A DNA stretch of 64,000 bases from Actinophytocola xanthii (GTDB lineage: Bacteria > Actinomycetota > Actinomycetes > Mycobacteriales > Pseudonocardiaceae). The stretch spans positions 171,017 to 235,016 of the forward strand of contig NZ_MSIE01000008.1 of the NCBI RefSeq assembly GCF_001921205.1. The letters run 5' to 3'. The number at the start of each line of letters is the position of its first letter. Positions within the stretch are counted from its first letter, which is position 1. The translations under genes and the position numbers were made by a program. Positions 1-7,696 of this stretch are shown here, piece by piece. Under the pieces are notes generated by a model. It saw only the letters and a list, made by a program, of their open reading frames with translations, did not search any database and was not told the origin of the DNA.

Positions 1-102
1 GAGCTCGTCGATCAACGCCGCGCATGCCTCAAGCATGAGCTCGACGCGTTTCGCACTGCGCTGCTGAACTGGTTGCTTTCGCAACGATACAGATGTTGCC
101 AC
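1..102 (-). CDS. TetR/AcrR family regulator, N-terminal fragment cut by the window edge
   Basis: Reading the minus strand from a GTG at 102 gives 34 codons that run off the left edge. The peptide contains RKQPVQQRSAKRV and then LMLEACAALIDEL. This is the usual beginning of a TetR-family DNA-binding domain, where a basic QxRSAxRV stretch precedes helix 1. An AGGAG ribosome site lies 5 nt upstream of the GTG. The rest of the DNA-binding domain and all of the ligand domain are outside the window, so its target cannot be guessed. The GTG immediately upstream, in another frame, soon hits a stop. Confidence 0.6.
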   Translation of the reverse strand, partial: MATSVSLRKQPVQQRSAKRVELMLEACAALIDEL

Positions 103-434
103 ACGTTCTCCTAGACCCGGACCTATCCCCATGGTGCCCAAGATGGGTCGCGAGCTCCACAGAACTTTGTACACGAAAAATCGTCGGAAACGACCATTGA
201 AGTGCGGAAATACAGAACGACCCCGCCGGCGGGAGCGCTGGCGGGGTCGCCCGAAGTGGAGCCGCGAACCGATGCTGGTCGGGGGAGGGGGAGTACAACA
301 GCACCGGTTCGCGGAGACTGGGGGTTATCCAGTGGATACCTGTTGAGTTGTCACCTGGGCGGCTCGTGCGAGTTCACAGTCTGGCTGTTCGCACTGTGTC
401 TGTTCAGGTTGTGACTGTTCGTGCGATGAGCGGC
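103..434. other. Intergenic region without a supportable gene
   Basis: This 332-nt stretch separates the TetR start from the end of the next minus-strand gene. It holds one clear hairpin (218-249). Near 379-423 there are three imperfect 15-bp units starting CTGTTC. Frames open across it have no family resemblance and unconvincing starts, so no gene is called. The TetR promoter probably lies in the first 60 nt. Confidence 0.5.
218..249 (-). terminator. Rho-independent-like terminator of the 435-1084 gene pair
   Basis: The arms CGACCCCGCC (218-227) and GGCGGGGTCG (240-249) pair perfectly over 10 bp around a 12-nt loop. Read on the minus strand, the stem is followed by the T-rich stretch TTCTGTATTT. 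That orientation fits termination of the two-gene minus-strand unit ending at 435. Confidence 0.6.
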
Positions 435-809
435 TCAGCGGGCGTTCGCGAGCCGGCCGGGCGCCGAGGACTGGCGGGTCTTCGCCTTCTTCTCGGCGTG
501 CCGGGCGTTGCTCTGGCTCGGGGCGAGACCACCGGCGACCAGGTGCTCGTAGGCCGCCTGCCACACCGAACACGGGGCCTTCTGCTGCCGCCAGCGGGTC
601 GAGCAGACGGGGCAGTTGCCCTTCTCGTCCGGTTCGTGGGCGGCGAGCATGGCACGCCAGCCCTCGGTGAGCCGGGGCAGTTCGGAGCGGGCCACCGAAA
701 GCAGGGACGGCGCGTCGGCGCGGTTGGCGAGCTCGGAGAGCATGTCGAGTCGCTCCCACACCGCGTTGCGCAGTACCTGCCCGAGTATCTCGTCCATCGG
801 AGGAGTCAC
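435..809 (-). CDS. Hypothetical protein with CPVC motif
   Basis: A 124-aa soluble protein, GTG start, beginning 2 nt after the stop of the upstream gene, so the two are almost certainly co-translated. The first half is helical. Around residues 69-82 it has CPVCSTRW followed by a further Cys (KAPCSVW), which could bind zinc or be redox active. The C-terminus is basic and rich in Ala, Arg and Lys. Small proteins of this kind are often found beside XRE regulators in actinomycetes, as here. I do not recognise a named family and assign no function. Confidence 0.65.
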   Translation of the reverse strand: MTPPMDEILGQVLRNAVWERLDMLSELANRADAPSLLSVARSELPRLTEGWRAMLAAHEPDEKGNCPVCSTRWRQQKAPCSVWQAAYEHLVAGGLAPSQSNARHAEKKAKTRQSSAPGRLANAR

Positions 810-811
810 CG

Positions 812-1084
812 TTACCTTTCCGCCTGCTCGGCGGCCTCGCGAAGCGCGTTACGAAGCTGGCCGAGCTGGCCGGCCGTGAGGACCGCGGTTTCGCCCGGCG
901 GTCCTACCAGGACCACCCGATTGCGTTCGACGAGCACGGTGAGGCAGCGCTCACGGTTGACGATGTCACCGCAACTGATGCGCCACACCTGGCGACCGAG
1001 GGCGGATCCGTGCAGCTCACCGTGGTGCTCCTGGCCCTGTTCGGCCGTGAGCACCGGGCTTGCCGCGGTCGTGACCAGCTCCAC
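812..1084 (-). CDS. Hypothetical small protein
   Basis: About 90 aa if the GTG at 1084 is used. That start has a GGAGG roughly 12 nt upstream. A TTG at 1123 would add 13 basic residues but has no ribosome site. The predicted fold is mostly beta in the middle (CLTVLVERNRVVLVGP) with a C-terminal helix (LGQLRNALREAAEQ). It is the first gene of a pair with the CPVC protein, and both are divergent from the XRE-TPR regulator. That layout suggests the regulator controls them. Function unknown. Confidence 0.6.
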   Translation of the reverse strand: MELVTTAASPVLTAEQGQEHHGELHGSALGRQVWRISCGDIVNRERCLTVLVERNRVVLVGPPGETAVLTAGQLGQLRNALREAAEQAER

Positions 1085-1127
1085 CGTCTCGGATTCCCTC
1101 CGTGCTCGTACGCTTACAAGCAACTAC

Positions 1128-1155
1128 ATTGGTGCCTGAGAGCTCAGATTGGTGC
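1128..1155. promoter_or_regulatory. Direct repeat in divergent promoter region, possible XRE operator
   Basis: ATTGGTGC occurs at 1128-1135 and again at 1148-1155. The starts are 20 bp apart, close to two helical turns, in the 216-nt gap between the divergent genes 812-1084 and 1301-2680. Same-face spacing would suit a dimeric regulator such as the neighbouring XRE protein. The binding itself is inference. Confidence 0.3.
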
Positions 1156-1300
1156 GCTACAGCGCCGATCGGTGGCCGCTCCACGGTGAGCGGTCGCGGA
1201 ACTTCGGTCGGACCGATCAGGTTCGCCGATTCGGACTTCTCGCGGCTTGTGAAGTGCGCATACATTGCTGCTGACGCCCAGCGGACTGTGAGGGGGCGGA

Positions 1301-2680
1301 ATGAACTCCATCGGATCTCAGAGCTCTTCCGTTACACGTGAGGTGTGGGAAGACCAGGAGATGCGGAACGCGCTGGCGGCGCGGGAGGTCAGCACGATCT
1401 ACAAGCTGCTGCGGCGTAAAGGTGTCTCACAACGCCAGATCGCCGCTATGACCGGTCAGTCACAGTCCGAGGTGTCGGAGATCCTCAAGGGTCGTCAGGT
1501 CATGGCCTACGACGTCCTTGTGCGGATCGCCGACGGCCTGGGTGTCCCGAGGGGATACATGGGCCTCGCGTACGACGAAGTCACGGCCGCGAGAGTGGCC
1601 GAGACGCGCGAAGCCCCGGAGGCTGAGGAGCCGGAGAACGTGAAGCGTCGCAAGTTCCTTGCGCATGCCGCCGCGGTAGCGGTGGGTGCGCATGTGCTCG
1701 GCGCGGACTCAGGATCGTGGGTGTCCAACCCTGTGTTGACCCCCGCTCCTGGGCGGATCGGGATGACCGATGTTCGGCAGGTCGAGGCGGCCACGAGGGC
1801 GCTTCGGTCGTTGGACTACCAGTACGGGGGCGGCTTCTGCCGGGACGCGGTGGTGGCCCAGTTGTCCTGGGGGCAACAGATGCTCAGCGCGTCCGGCACG
1901 GACGTGGTCAAGCAGCGGCTGCACGTGGCGCTGGCTGACCTGCACAACCTTGCCGGCTGGACGTCGTTCGACATCGGTCTGATCGACTCGGCGCGCAACC
2001 ACTTCGGTCGCGCGCTCGAGCTGGCGAAGGCGGGGGACTCCAACCAGTTGGTGGCCAACATCCTGTACCGGATGGGCCGGGTCTACCTGCACAAGGACTC
2101 GCCGGATGACGCGCTGAAGATGTTCCAGCTCGGCCAGATCGCCGCCCAGGAGTCGGGCTCCGAGCTCGCGGTGGCCGTGATCTGCGCCAACCAGGCGTGG
2201 GCCTACGCGATGATGGGTCACGAGGAGCAGACGATGAAGCTCATCGGCCGCACCCGTGACGAGTTCGCGCGGGCCAACGCGGCCGAGGCAGAGGACTGGG
2301 TGAAGTTCTTCAACGAGGACGACGTCTACGCCATGATCGGCACCGTGCACACGGTGCTGGCCCAGCAGGTGGACACGAAGCACACGAAGTTCGCCATCCC
2401 GGCACTGCACCGGGCGATCAGCTCCTACGGCGACGACATGGCCAGGAGCAAGGCGTTCAACCTGAGCTTCCTGGCTACCAACCACCTGCTCGACGGGGAC
2501 ATCGACCACGGAGCGAAGATCGGTCACCAGGCCGTTGACCTGGCCCAACACCTGAAATCGCGCCGCGTTCGGGACCGTTTGCTCCCGCTGAAGGAAGAGG
2601 CGGACAAGCGCCGCAACTACACCGACGCCCGGGAGTTGGCCGACAGCATCGGCAGGTTCTACGAAGCGGACGTCTCCTGA
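1301..2680 (+). CDS. XRE-family helix-turn-helix regulator with TPR domain
   Basis: 459 aa. Residues 30-85 form an XRE helix-turn-helix (GVSQRQIAAMTGQSQSEVS). Residues 200-440 form tetratricopeptide-like helices (for example ALELAKAGDSNQLVANILYR), the usual peptide- or protein-sensing half of this actinobacterial regulator class. Between them, residues 116-134 carry RRKFL followed by an Ala-rich hydrophobic run that looks like a twin-arginine signal but sits mid-protein. The ATG at 1301 has AGGGGG 4 nt upstream. The gene is followed after 15 nt by a phosphotransferase and is divergent from the two small unknowns. Confidence 0.85.
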   Translation: MNSIGSQSSSVTREVWEDQEMRNALAAREVSTIYKLLRRKGVSQRQIAAMTGQSQSEVSEILKGRQVMAYDVLVRIADGLGVPRGYMGLAYDEVTAARVAETREAPEAEEPENVKRRKFLAHAAAVAVGAHVLGADSGSWVSNPVLTPAPGRIGMTDVRQVEAATRALRSLDYQYGGGFCRDAVVAQLSWGQQMLSASGTDVVKQRLHVALADLHNLAGWTSFDIGLIDSARNHFGRALELAKAGDSNQLVANILYRMGRVYLHKDSPDDALKMFQLGQIAAQESGSELAVAVICANQAWAYAMMGHEEQTMKLIGRTRDEFARANAAEAEDWVKFFNEDDVYAMIGTVHTVLAQQVDTKHTKFAIPALHRAISSYGDDMARSKAFNLSFLATNHLLDGDIDHGAKIGHQAVDLAQHLKSRRVRDRLLPLKEEADKRRNYTDARELADSIGRFYEADVS

Positions 2681-2695
2681 CCGGCGGGCGGCACG

Positions 2696-3622
2696 ATGGC
2701 CCCGACGTCCACGTCGGACACGGCACCCGACCGACGTGGTCAGTTCTCACCTGACGGTCTGGCTGCCGCGCTCGTCGAGGTGTGCGCGATCGCCGGGCTC
2801 GACCCGGCCGGTGCCCGGCTCGTCCGCTGCACGAACAACGCGGTCTTCGAGCTGGCCCGGCACCCGGTGGTGGTCCGCATCGTGGCCTCCAACGCGCTGC
2901 GCCACCGCGTGGACAAGGTGGTCCGGGTGGCGACCTGGCTCGCCGAGCACGAGGTTCCCGCGGTTCGGCTCGTGCCGGGAATCGTGCAGCCGGTGTACGC
3001 CGGCGAGTACCTCGCGACCGTGTGGGAGGCGGTGCCCCAGGGTGGGCGCCGCCCCCGCGGCCGTGACCTGGCGAAACTCCTGCACCGCCTGCACGCCCTG
3101 CCGGAGCCGTCCTTCCGGCTGCCGGACTGGCAGCCGCTCGACGACGTGCGCCGCCGCATCGGCGAGGCCGACGGCCTGGGCGCGGCCGAGCTCGCCTTTC
3201 TTCTGAATCGATGCGACGAGGTGAGCGAGCGACTGGAGGCGGCGGAGTTCACGCTCCCGCCGGTGCTGCTGCACGGCGACGCGCACCTGGGCAACGTCAT
3301 CCCGTCGCCGCTCGGCCCCGTGCTCTGCGACTTCGACTCGGCCAGCCGCGGCCCCCTCGAGTGGGATCTGACCCCGCTGGCCGTCGGTGTGGTCCGCTTC
3401 GGCGAGCCGGCCGGGCGGTATCGGGAGTTCGTCCGGACCTACGGGGTCGACGTGACCACCTCCCCGACGTTCGAGGTGCTGCGGGAGGTCCGGGAGCTGA
3501 AGCTCATCACGAGCGTGCTCCCCATCCTGTCGAGTCGCCCGGAGGTGCGGCCGGAGCTGTTCCGTCGCCTCGACGATGTACGGAGGGGTGACAGCTCCGC
3601 CCGCTGGGCACGCTACACGTAG
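2696..3622 (+). CDS. Aminoglycoside/homoserine-kinase-type phosphotransferase (APH family)
   Basis: 308 aa with the APH kinase-like fold. The catalytic loop HGDAHLGNV is near residue 193 and the metal-binding DFDSA near residue 212, in the order expected for this family. It probably transfers phosphate from ATP to a hydroxyl on a small molecule. Family members act on aminoglycosides, choline, homoserine and many unknown substrates, so resistance should not be assumed. It starts 15 nt after the XRE-TPR regulator and is probably co-transcribed. Many actinomycetes carry such genes beside regulators. Confidence 0.75.
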   Translation: MAPTSTSDTAPDRRGQFSPDGLAAALVEVCAIAGLDPAGARLVRCTNNAVFELARHPVVVRIVASNALRHRVDKVVRVATWLAEHEVPAVRLVPGIVQPVYAGEYLATVWEAVPQGGRRPRGRDLAKLLHRLHALPEPSFRLPDWQPLDDVRRRIGEADGLGAAELAFLLNRCDEVSERLEAAEFTLPPVLLHGDAHLGNVIPSPLGPVLCDFDSASRGPLEWDLTPLAVGVVRFGEPAGRYREFVRTYGVDVTTSPTFEVLREVRELKLITSVLPILSSRPEVRPELFRRLDDVRRGDSSARWARYT

Positions 3623-3818
3623 CCCACACGGGTGGCTCACCCGTAACGCTACGGAGCGGAGCGTCGATCTCCTGGTGGACGCCACGAGTCGAAGGCGTTT
3701 CCGCAGGTCGCGTGGTTTTCTTGATCCCGAGGGGGACAGGAGAAGCGTTCACGTGCACCGACGCGCTACGCTCTGTCGTAGCTGGCCATTCCGCTCCCCG
3801 AACGAGGTGTTCATCCCG

Positions 3819-4127
3819 GTGGCTACGCGAAGGGTTGTGACGAGGTCGCGACGAAGCGCACGTCGGGCGCTGGCGGCCGCGCGCATGCTCGACCAGGTCG
3901 TGGCAACCCAGCTGCCGCTGGTGGGCGGTCTGCCCGAGGCGAGCCGCCACCGCACCGCGGACTTCCTTGCCGAGCTTGTCCTGCTCTCCCAGGCCTACCG
4001 GCACCACGCCGCCGGCTGGATCTCGCGACGGGAGCTGGCCGACCGGGGCGCCGCCGCCGTGTCCCGGATCGAGGTAATCAGAGGCCGTTCGTCGGTTCCT
4101 ACGGGGCAGTTCACCGAACGGGACTGA
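3819..4127 (+). CDS. Small hypothetical protein
   Basis: About 102 aa from a GTG at 3819; a GTG at 3807 and an ATG at 3885 are also in frame. The N-terminus is very basic. The body is a predicted helical segment (LDQVVATQLPLV, then FLAELVLLSQAYRHHAAGW), which looks like real coding sequence. The reading frame is open from 3576, but the part before about 3800 has no protein character. No known family recognised, and the start is uncertain. Confidence 0.4.
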   Translation: MATRRVVTRSRRSARRALAAARMLDQVVATQLPLVGGLPEASRHRTADFLAELVLLSQAYRHHAAGWISRRELADRGAAAVSRIEVIRGRSSVPTGQFTERD

Positions 4128-4190
4128 CCATTCGTCGTTACGGTTTTCCCTGTTTTTGAGCCGTGTGATCTTTCACACAAGGGGGGTTTT

Positions 4191-4229
4191 GTCGACGAAC
4201 GGCATTCTCTGGCCGTTCGCCGTTTCGAC
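4191..4229. terminator. Nested hairpin between convergent genes
   Basis: CGAACGGC (4196-4203) pairs with GCCGTTCG (4212-4219) around an 8-nt loop. An outer GTCGA/TCGAC (4191-4195 with 4225-4229) extends the structure. It lies between the ends of the convergent genes 3819-4127 and copD, where a bidirectional terminator is expected. There is no strong T tract. Confidence 0.45.
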
Positions 4230-4276
4230 CGCCGAGAAATGCAACTTTCCCGAGGACTCCGACGTCGGGCGGCGCC

Positions 4277-5290
4277 TCAGCCGACCGGAGCTCGCGCGAG
4301 GACCACGCCGAAGCCGATGGCCAGGCCCATCACCGCGAGCTCGAGCATCGCCCAGGTCGCGAGCGCCGTGCGCTGCTGGCGGAGGACGGCCGGCAGCAGG
4401 CGCCAGCGGATCCTGGCGCCCACGGCCGCGAGCAGGCCCAGGCAGGTGAGCTTGAGCAGGACCAGCACGCCGTACGCGGTGCCGAACAATGCGTCGGTCA
4501 GGCTTCGGGCCGCGGTCAGCTCGACCAGACCGTTGAACACGCCGGTGACCGCGACCACCGCGATGCACACGGTGGCCAGGGTGGAGAACCGTGGCAGCGC
4601 GGTGGCGAGCAGGGCTCGGTGTGCGGCCAGCAGGACCACGACCGCTCCGAGCCCGCCGGTCCAGCCCGCGGCCGCGAGTACGTGGAGCTCCAGCGAGATC
4701 GTGCTGAGGTCCTGCCACCTGGCGCTGGTCGCGTGGCCGGTGACCGCCATGGGGAGCAGGGCGAACAGGGCGACAGCGGTACGAAGCTCGGGCGGAACCC
4801 GGTCCCCGGTCTTCACCGCGGCCAGGCCGAGACCGAACGAAACCAGCGCCAGCGCGGCCACGAACACCAGGGCCTTCCCCGCCCCCACGCGCGCGACGTA
4901 GTCCAGCACCGCCGCCGGCGACACGCCCGGCCCCGGCTTCACCTCCGCGGTCTGCATCACCAGCGCGACCAGTGCGCACACCGCCCAGACCAGGGCGGAG
5001 ACCGCGCCGGCCCGCCGCGCGCCGGCCAGCACCGCCTCGGCTCGGGTCCGACGGTGCTGGCCGACCAGGATCGGCAACAGGCTCAACCCGACGGTGGCCA
5101 CCGCTGCCACGTCCAGCAGCACCCGCACGACCGGCAGGCCGTACCGGACCACCGCGTCCGGCTCGGTGACCCCGGGCACCGGGGCGGCGAGGGTGAGCAC
5201 CAACCCGCACAACGTGCCGGCCAGTGCACCTCCCACCAGGACGGTGACTGGGGGGAACCGAAAGGACGCGGTGGTCCGGGCCCGGGTCAT
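4277..5290 (-). CDS. copD: CopD-family copper transport membrane protein
   Basis: 337 aa with about eight transmembrane helices. The pattern HATSARW, then LELHVLAAAGWTGGL, then the C-terminal half is typical of CopD, which moves copper across the cytoplasmic membrane together with periplasmic CopC. I chose the ATG at 5290 because the frame upstream of it (to 5488) is Pro/Arg/Ser-rich antisense-like sequence overlapping copC. It follows copC after 10 nt. Last gene of the four-gene copper operon. Confidence 0.85.
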   Translation of the reverse strand: MTRARTTASFRFPPVTVLVGGALAGTLCGLVLTLAAPVPGVTEPDAVVRYGLPVVRVLLDVAAVATVGLSLLPILVGQHRRTRAEAVLAGARRAGAVSALVWAVCALVALVMQTAEVKPGPGVSPAAVLDYVARVGAGKALVFVAALALVSFGLGLAAVKTGDRVPPELRTAVALFALLPMAVTGHATSARWQDLSTISLELHVLAAAGWTGGLGAVVVLLAAHRALLATALPRFSTLATVCIAVVAVTGVFNGLVELTAARSLTDALFGTAYGVLVLLKLTCLGLLAAVGARIRWRLLPAVLRQQRTALATWAMLELAVMGLAIGFGVVLARAPVG

Positions 5291-5300
5291 CGCAGTGGGC

Positions 5301-5828
5301 TCACCGGCCCTGCCCGCCGATGCGCAGGGCGACGGTGAGGCCGGCGCCGAGCAGGACGACCGCCCCGAGGATCCACACCCAGATCGGGAGACCGCCCTCG
5401 TCGGTCTCGGCCGTGGCCTCGCCGTCGCTCGCCGTGCTGGCGGCGGGGGTGCCGTCGCCAGCCTTGGCGAGGGTGAACGTGACCTCACCGCTGACCGGGT
5501 GGCCGTCGGCCGACAGGATGCGGTACCCGATCCGGTAGGTCCCGGTGGGACCGAGATCGGAGAGGGGTGCGCTGACCACGTTGCTCGCCACGGCGGCCGG
5601 GCCGACCGTCCAGTTCGTACCCTCCGGGCCGGTCACGGCGATCGTGTTCAGGCCCTCGCCGGTCTGTACGGGTTGGTCGAATGTCAGCTCGATCGTGGAC
5701 GGGCTCTCCTGGACCGTCGACTCGTTGGCCGGGTTGCTCCCGATCAACGAGTTGTGCGCGAACGCCGGGGTGGCGTGCCCGACCAGCGCCAGGCACGCCA
5801 CCACGACAACGGAGACGAAGCGCCTCAC
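5301..5828 (-). CDS. copC: CopC-domain copper-binding protein with C-terminal anchor
   Basis: 175 aa from a GTG that overlaps the YcnI stop as GTGA. A signal peptide ends in TPAFA, leaving a mature N-terminus HNSLIGSNPA. The N-terminal His is the known copper ligand of CopC proteins, and a second conserved site SADGHPVSG is present. The protein ends with a single transmembrane helix (IWVWILGAVVLLGAGLTVAL), so it is anchored on the outer face, as usual in Gram-positive bacteria. Likely role: binding copper outside the cell and passing it to CopD. Confidence 0.9.
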   Translation of the reverse strand: MRRFVSVVVVACLALVGHATPAFAHNSLIGSNPANESTVQESPSTIELTFDQPVQTGEGLNTIAVTGPEGTNWTVGPAAVASNVVSAPLSDLGPTGTYRIGYRILSADGHPVSGEVTFTLAKAGDGTPAASTASDGEATAETDEGGLPIWVWILGAVVLLGAGLTVALRIGGQGR

Positions 5829-6589
5829 TGCTGCCCGCCGGCCGCCCGCCGGGCTCGCATCGTCGCACCGACGCCGAAGCCCAGCCCGAGCGCACCGACC
5901 ACGAGGCCAGCGCCGCCCAGCCAACGGGCCGTGTCGTCGCTGGCCGAGGACGCCGCGGCGGTGTCGTTGGCAGCGTCGTCACCGCCGTCGCCCGACTGCT
6001 CGTTGCCGGCCGGAGCGGCCGCGCCGTCCTCGTCCTCCTCGGCGGCCGGGGCCAGCTTGATCACCGGTGCCGGGTGCTCGGGCTCCTCCCCACCCTCGAC
6101 CGGGGGCTCCTCCCAGGCGACGACCTTGTTGTTGTCGTAGGTCTGGATCGCCGGGATGACCAGCTGGTCGACCTTCGGCAGCGGGCCGGCGGAGAGCGCG
6201 AACTCGGCGAACTCGCCGGGCCCGATCCGCGTACCGGGCTTCGCGGTCCAGGTGACGGTGCTCGCCGCCTCGGTGATCTCGGTTCCGTGCGACTCGATGG
6301 GCTCGGCCAGCTTCGCCTTGGTGATCTTCGCGGTCCAGCCGGCCATCGGCGAGGTGCGGACCGAGCTCATCGGGGCGTCGGCCGGCAGCTTGATCTCGAG
6401 CTTGACGGTGCCGGCCGCGTCGTCCTCGTTCGGAACCCGAAAGGTGATCTTGCTGTAGGAGCCCTGCTCGGCGGACTCGCCGATGATGCGGGCGGTGACG
6501 TGGGCGGACGCGACGCCGCTGCTGAGCAGGACGATCGCGCCGGTGGCGGCGGCGAGTACGCCGGCGCGCCGGAACCCGTTGGTGGACAT
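5825..6589 (-). CDS. YcnI-family (DUF1775) copper-binding protein
   Basis: 254 aa. The signal peptide ends GVASA and leaves the N-terminal HVTA, the copper ligand of the YcnI family. The DUF1775 domain follows (SKITFRVPNEDD, GWTAKITKAKL), with PVEGGEEPEHPAPVI near the end. Then comes a low-complexity acidic/Ala linker and a C-terminal transmembrane helix with a basic tail. Other YcnI proteins have the same layout and are usually encoded with CopC and CopD, as here. Second gene of the operon; its stop overlaps the copC start. Confidence 0.88.
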   Translation of the reverse strand: MSTNGFRRAGVLAAATGAIVLLSSGVASAHVTARIIGESAEQGSYSKITFRVPNEDDAAGTVKLEIKLPADAPMSSVRTSPMAGWTAKITKAKLAEPIESHGTEITEAASTVTWTAKPGTRIGPGEFAEFALSAGPLPKVDQLVIPAIQTYDNNKVVAWEEPPVEGGEEPEHPAPVIKLAPAAEEDEDGAAAPAGNEQSGDGGDDAANDTAAASSASDDTARWLGGAGLVVGALGLGFGVGATMRARRAAGGQQ

Positions 6590-6660
6590 GTCTCGAACAC
6601 TCCTGAAGATGGTTGCGTGACGGCGCGACCGACCGGACGCGCCGTGGGGAACGGCTGGGT

Positions 6661-7200
6661 TCAGGAGTGGAGCGGGGGGCCGCGGCGCTGGCTGACCCTG
6701 CGCAGCAGGACGTCGAGCAGGATGCCCGGCCGCGCGGGGTAGCGGGCCGGCGCCGGGCGGCGGGGACCGGCGGGCGGGCCGGCGGACAGCGCCTGGAGCC
6801 GGCCGACCAGCCAGCGCACGGCGGCGGCGACCGCCGCCGTCGCGCTTCCGGCGCGGACCAGCAGGACCGCGGTCAGCACGGTGGCCACGGCGTGGGCGGC
6901 GAACATGACCCAGCCGTCCACCGCGGCCGCCGGCTGGTGCACGTGTGCGACCTCGGTGAGCAGCACGTGCTGGGTCGCCTGGGTGGTGCCGAGCACGGCG
7001 ACCAGGGTGAGCAGCCCGCCGCGGCGGGCCAGCGACGTCCCGCCCCAGGCGAGAACGGTGGTCAGCAACGCGGTCAGCGCGGAGTCGGACAGGCTGCCGC
7101 CCGCGCCGGCGTGTGCGGTGATGGCCAGTGCGGCCGTACACACGGCGAGCAACCACGATGGTGCGCCGTGCGCACTGTCCGTGGTCGATCGCCGGCCCAT
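6661..7200 (-). CDS. Four-helix membrane protein of the copper operon
   Basis: 179 aa, ATG at 7200 (in-frame starts further upstream look spurious). About four transmembrane helices with His residues at or near membrane edges (AHAG, QHVLL, EVAHVHQP, AAHAV) that could bind copper. It ends in a basic tail with RRGPPLHS. It is 71 nt upstream of ycnI on the same strand. Proteins of this type precede YcnI/CopC genes in other actinomycetes, but the family has no confirmed function. A copper-related role is inference from position and His content. Confidence 0.7.
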   Translation of the reverse strand: MGRRSTTDSAHGAPSWLLAVCTAALAITAHAGAGGSLSDSALTALLTTVLAWGGTSLARRGGLLTLVAVLGTTQATQHVLLTEVAHVHQPAAAVDGWVMFAAHAVATVLTAVLLVRAGSATAAVAAAVRWLVGRLQALSAGPPAGPRRPAPARYPARPGILLDVLLRRVSQRRGPPLHS

Positions 7201-7261
7201 GGCGACCAAGCCTAGACGGGGGACTCCCCGGCGGACCAGACAGTTCAACGAGGTGCGCGCG

Positions 7262-7642
7262 TTACCCCCGGCGCCCGTCGTACCCGGCTCGGGCGGCCAG
7301 CACGTCGGGCATGCGCCCCTCCAGGAGCTCGATCAGCTCGAGTAGCTTCGCCGCCACGTCGGCGCCGAGCGGCGACAGGCTGTACTCGACGTGTGGCGGG
7401 ATCGTCGGCCGTGCCTCGCGCCGGACGAGACCGTCCCGTTCCAGGGCCTGCAGGGTCTGGCTGAGCATCTTCTCGCTGATCCCGGCGACGCGCCGGCGCA
7501 GCGCGTTGAACCGGATCGTGCCGTCGAGCAGGGCGACCAGCGCCAGAACCCCCCAGCGGCCCGTGGCGTGCTCGAGCGTCTCGCGAGAGGGGCACTCCCG
7601 GGCGAAGACGTCGAACATCACGTCGTCGACAGCGTCGGTCAT
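7262..7642 (-). CDS. qorR: HxlR-family redox regulator, QorR-like
   Basis: 126 aa with a winged helix (NALRRRVAGISEKMLSQTLQALERDGLVRR) diagnostic of HxlR/DUF24 regulators. Its only cysteine is Cys17 (ARECPSR). In Corynebacterium glutamicum QorR, Cys17 is the single redox-sensing cysteine, and the regulator represses a divergent quinone oxidoreductase gene. Both the residue and the divergent partner (7697-8542) are reproduced here. Expected role: repressor relieved when Cys17 is oxidised by diamide, quinones or peroxide. An operator-like sequence sits in the shared promoter. Confidence 0.88.
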   Translation of the reverse strand: MTDAVDDVMFDVFARECPSRETLEHATGRWGVLALVALLDGTIRFNALRRRVAGISEKMLSQTLQALERDGLVRREARPTIPPHVEYSLSPLGADVAAKLLELIELLEGRMPDVLAARAGYDGRRG

Positions 7643-7654
7643 GCGCTCTATGGT

Positions 7655-7680
7655 AGTACTAACTTCTAGAAAGTACTTAC
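7655..7680. promoter_or_regulatory. Probable QorR operator
   Basis: AGTACTAAC (7655-7663) and AGTACTTAC (7672-7680) flank the perfect palindrome TTCTAGAA (7664-7671). Each AGTACT is itself a 6-bp palindrome, so the site is dyadic at several levels. It lies in the 54-nt gap between the divergent regulator and quinone reductase genes. TACT/AGTA half-sites are typical of HxlR-family regulators. Assignment to this regulator is inference. Confidence 0.6.
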
Positions 7681-7696
7681 CGAAGGAGAGCAGTAG

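Noticed and set aside
325..430. Three 15-bp units starting CTGTTC upstream of the 435 gene end
   Set aside because: Units are only partly identical and have no match at other sites; they are too weak to call a regulatory repeat or CRISPR.
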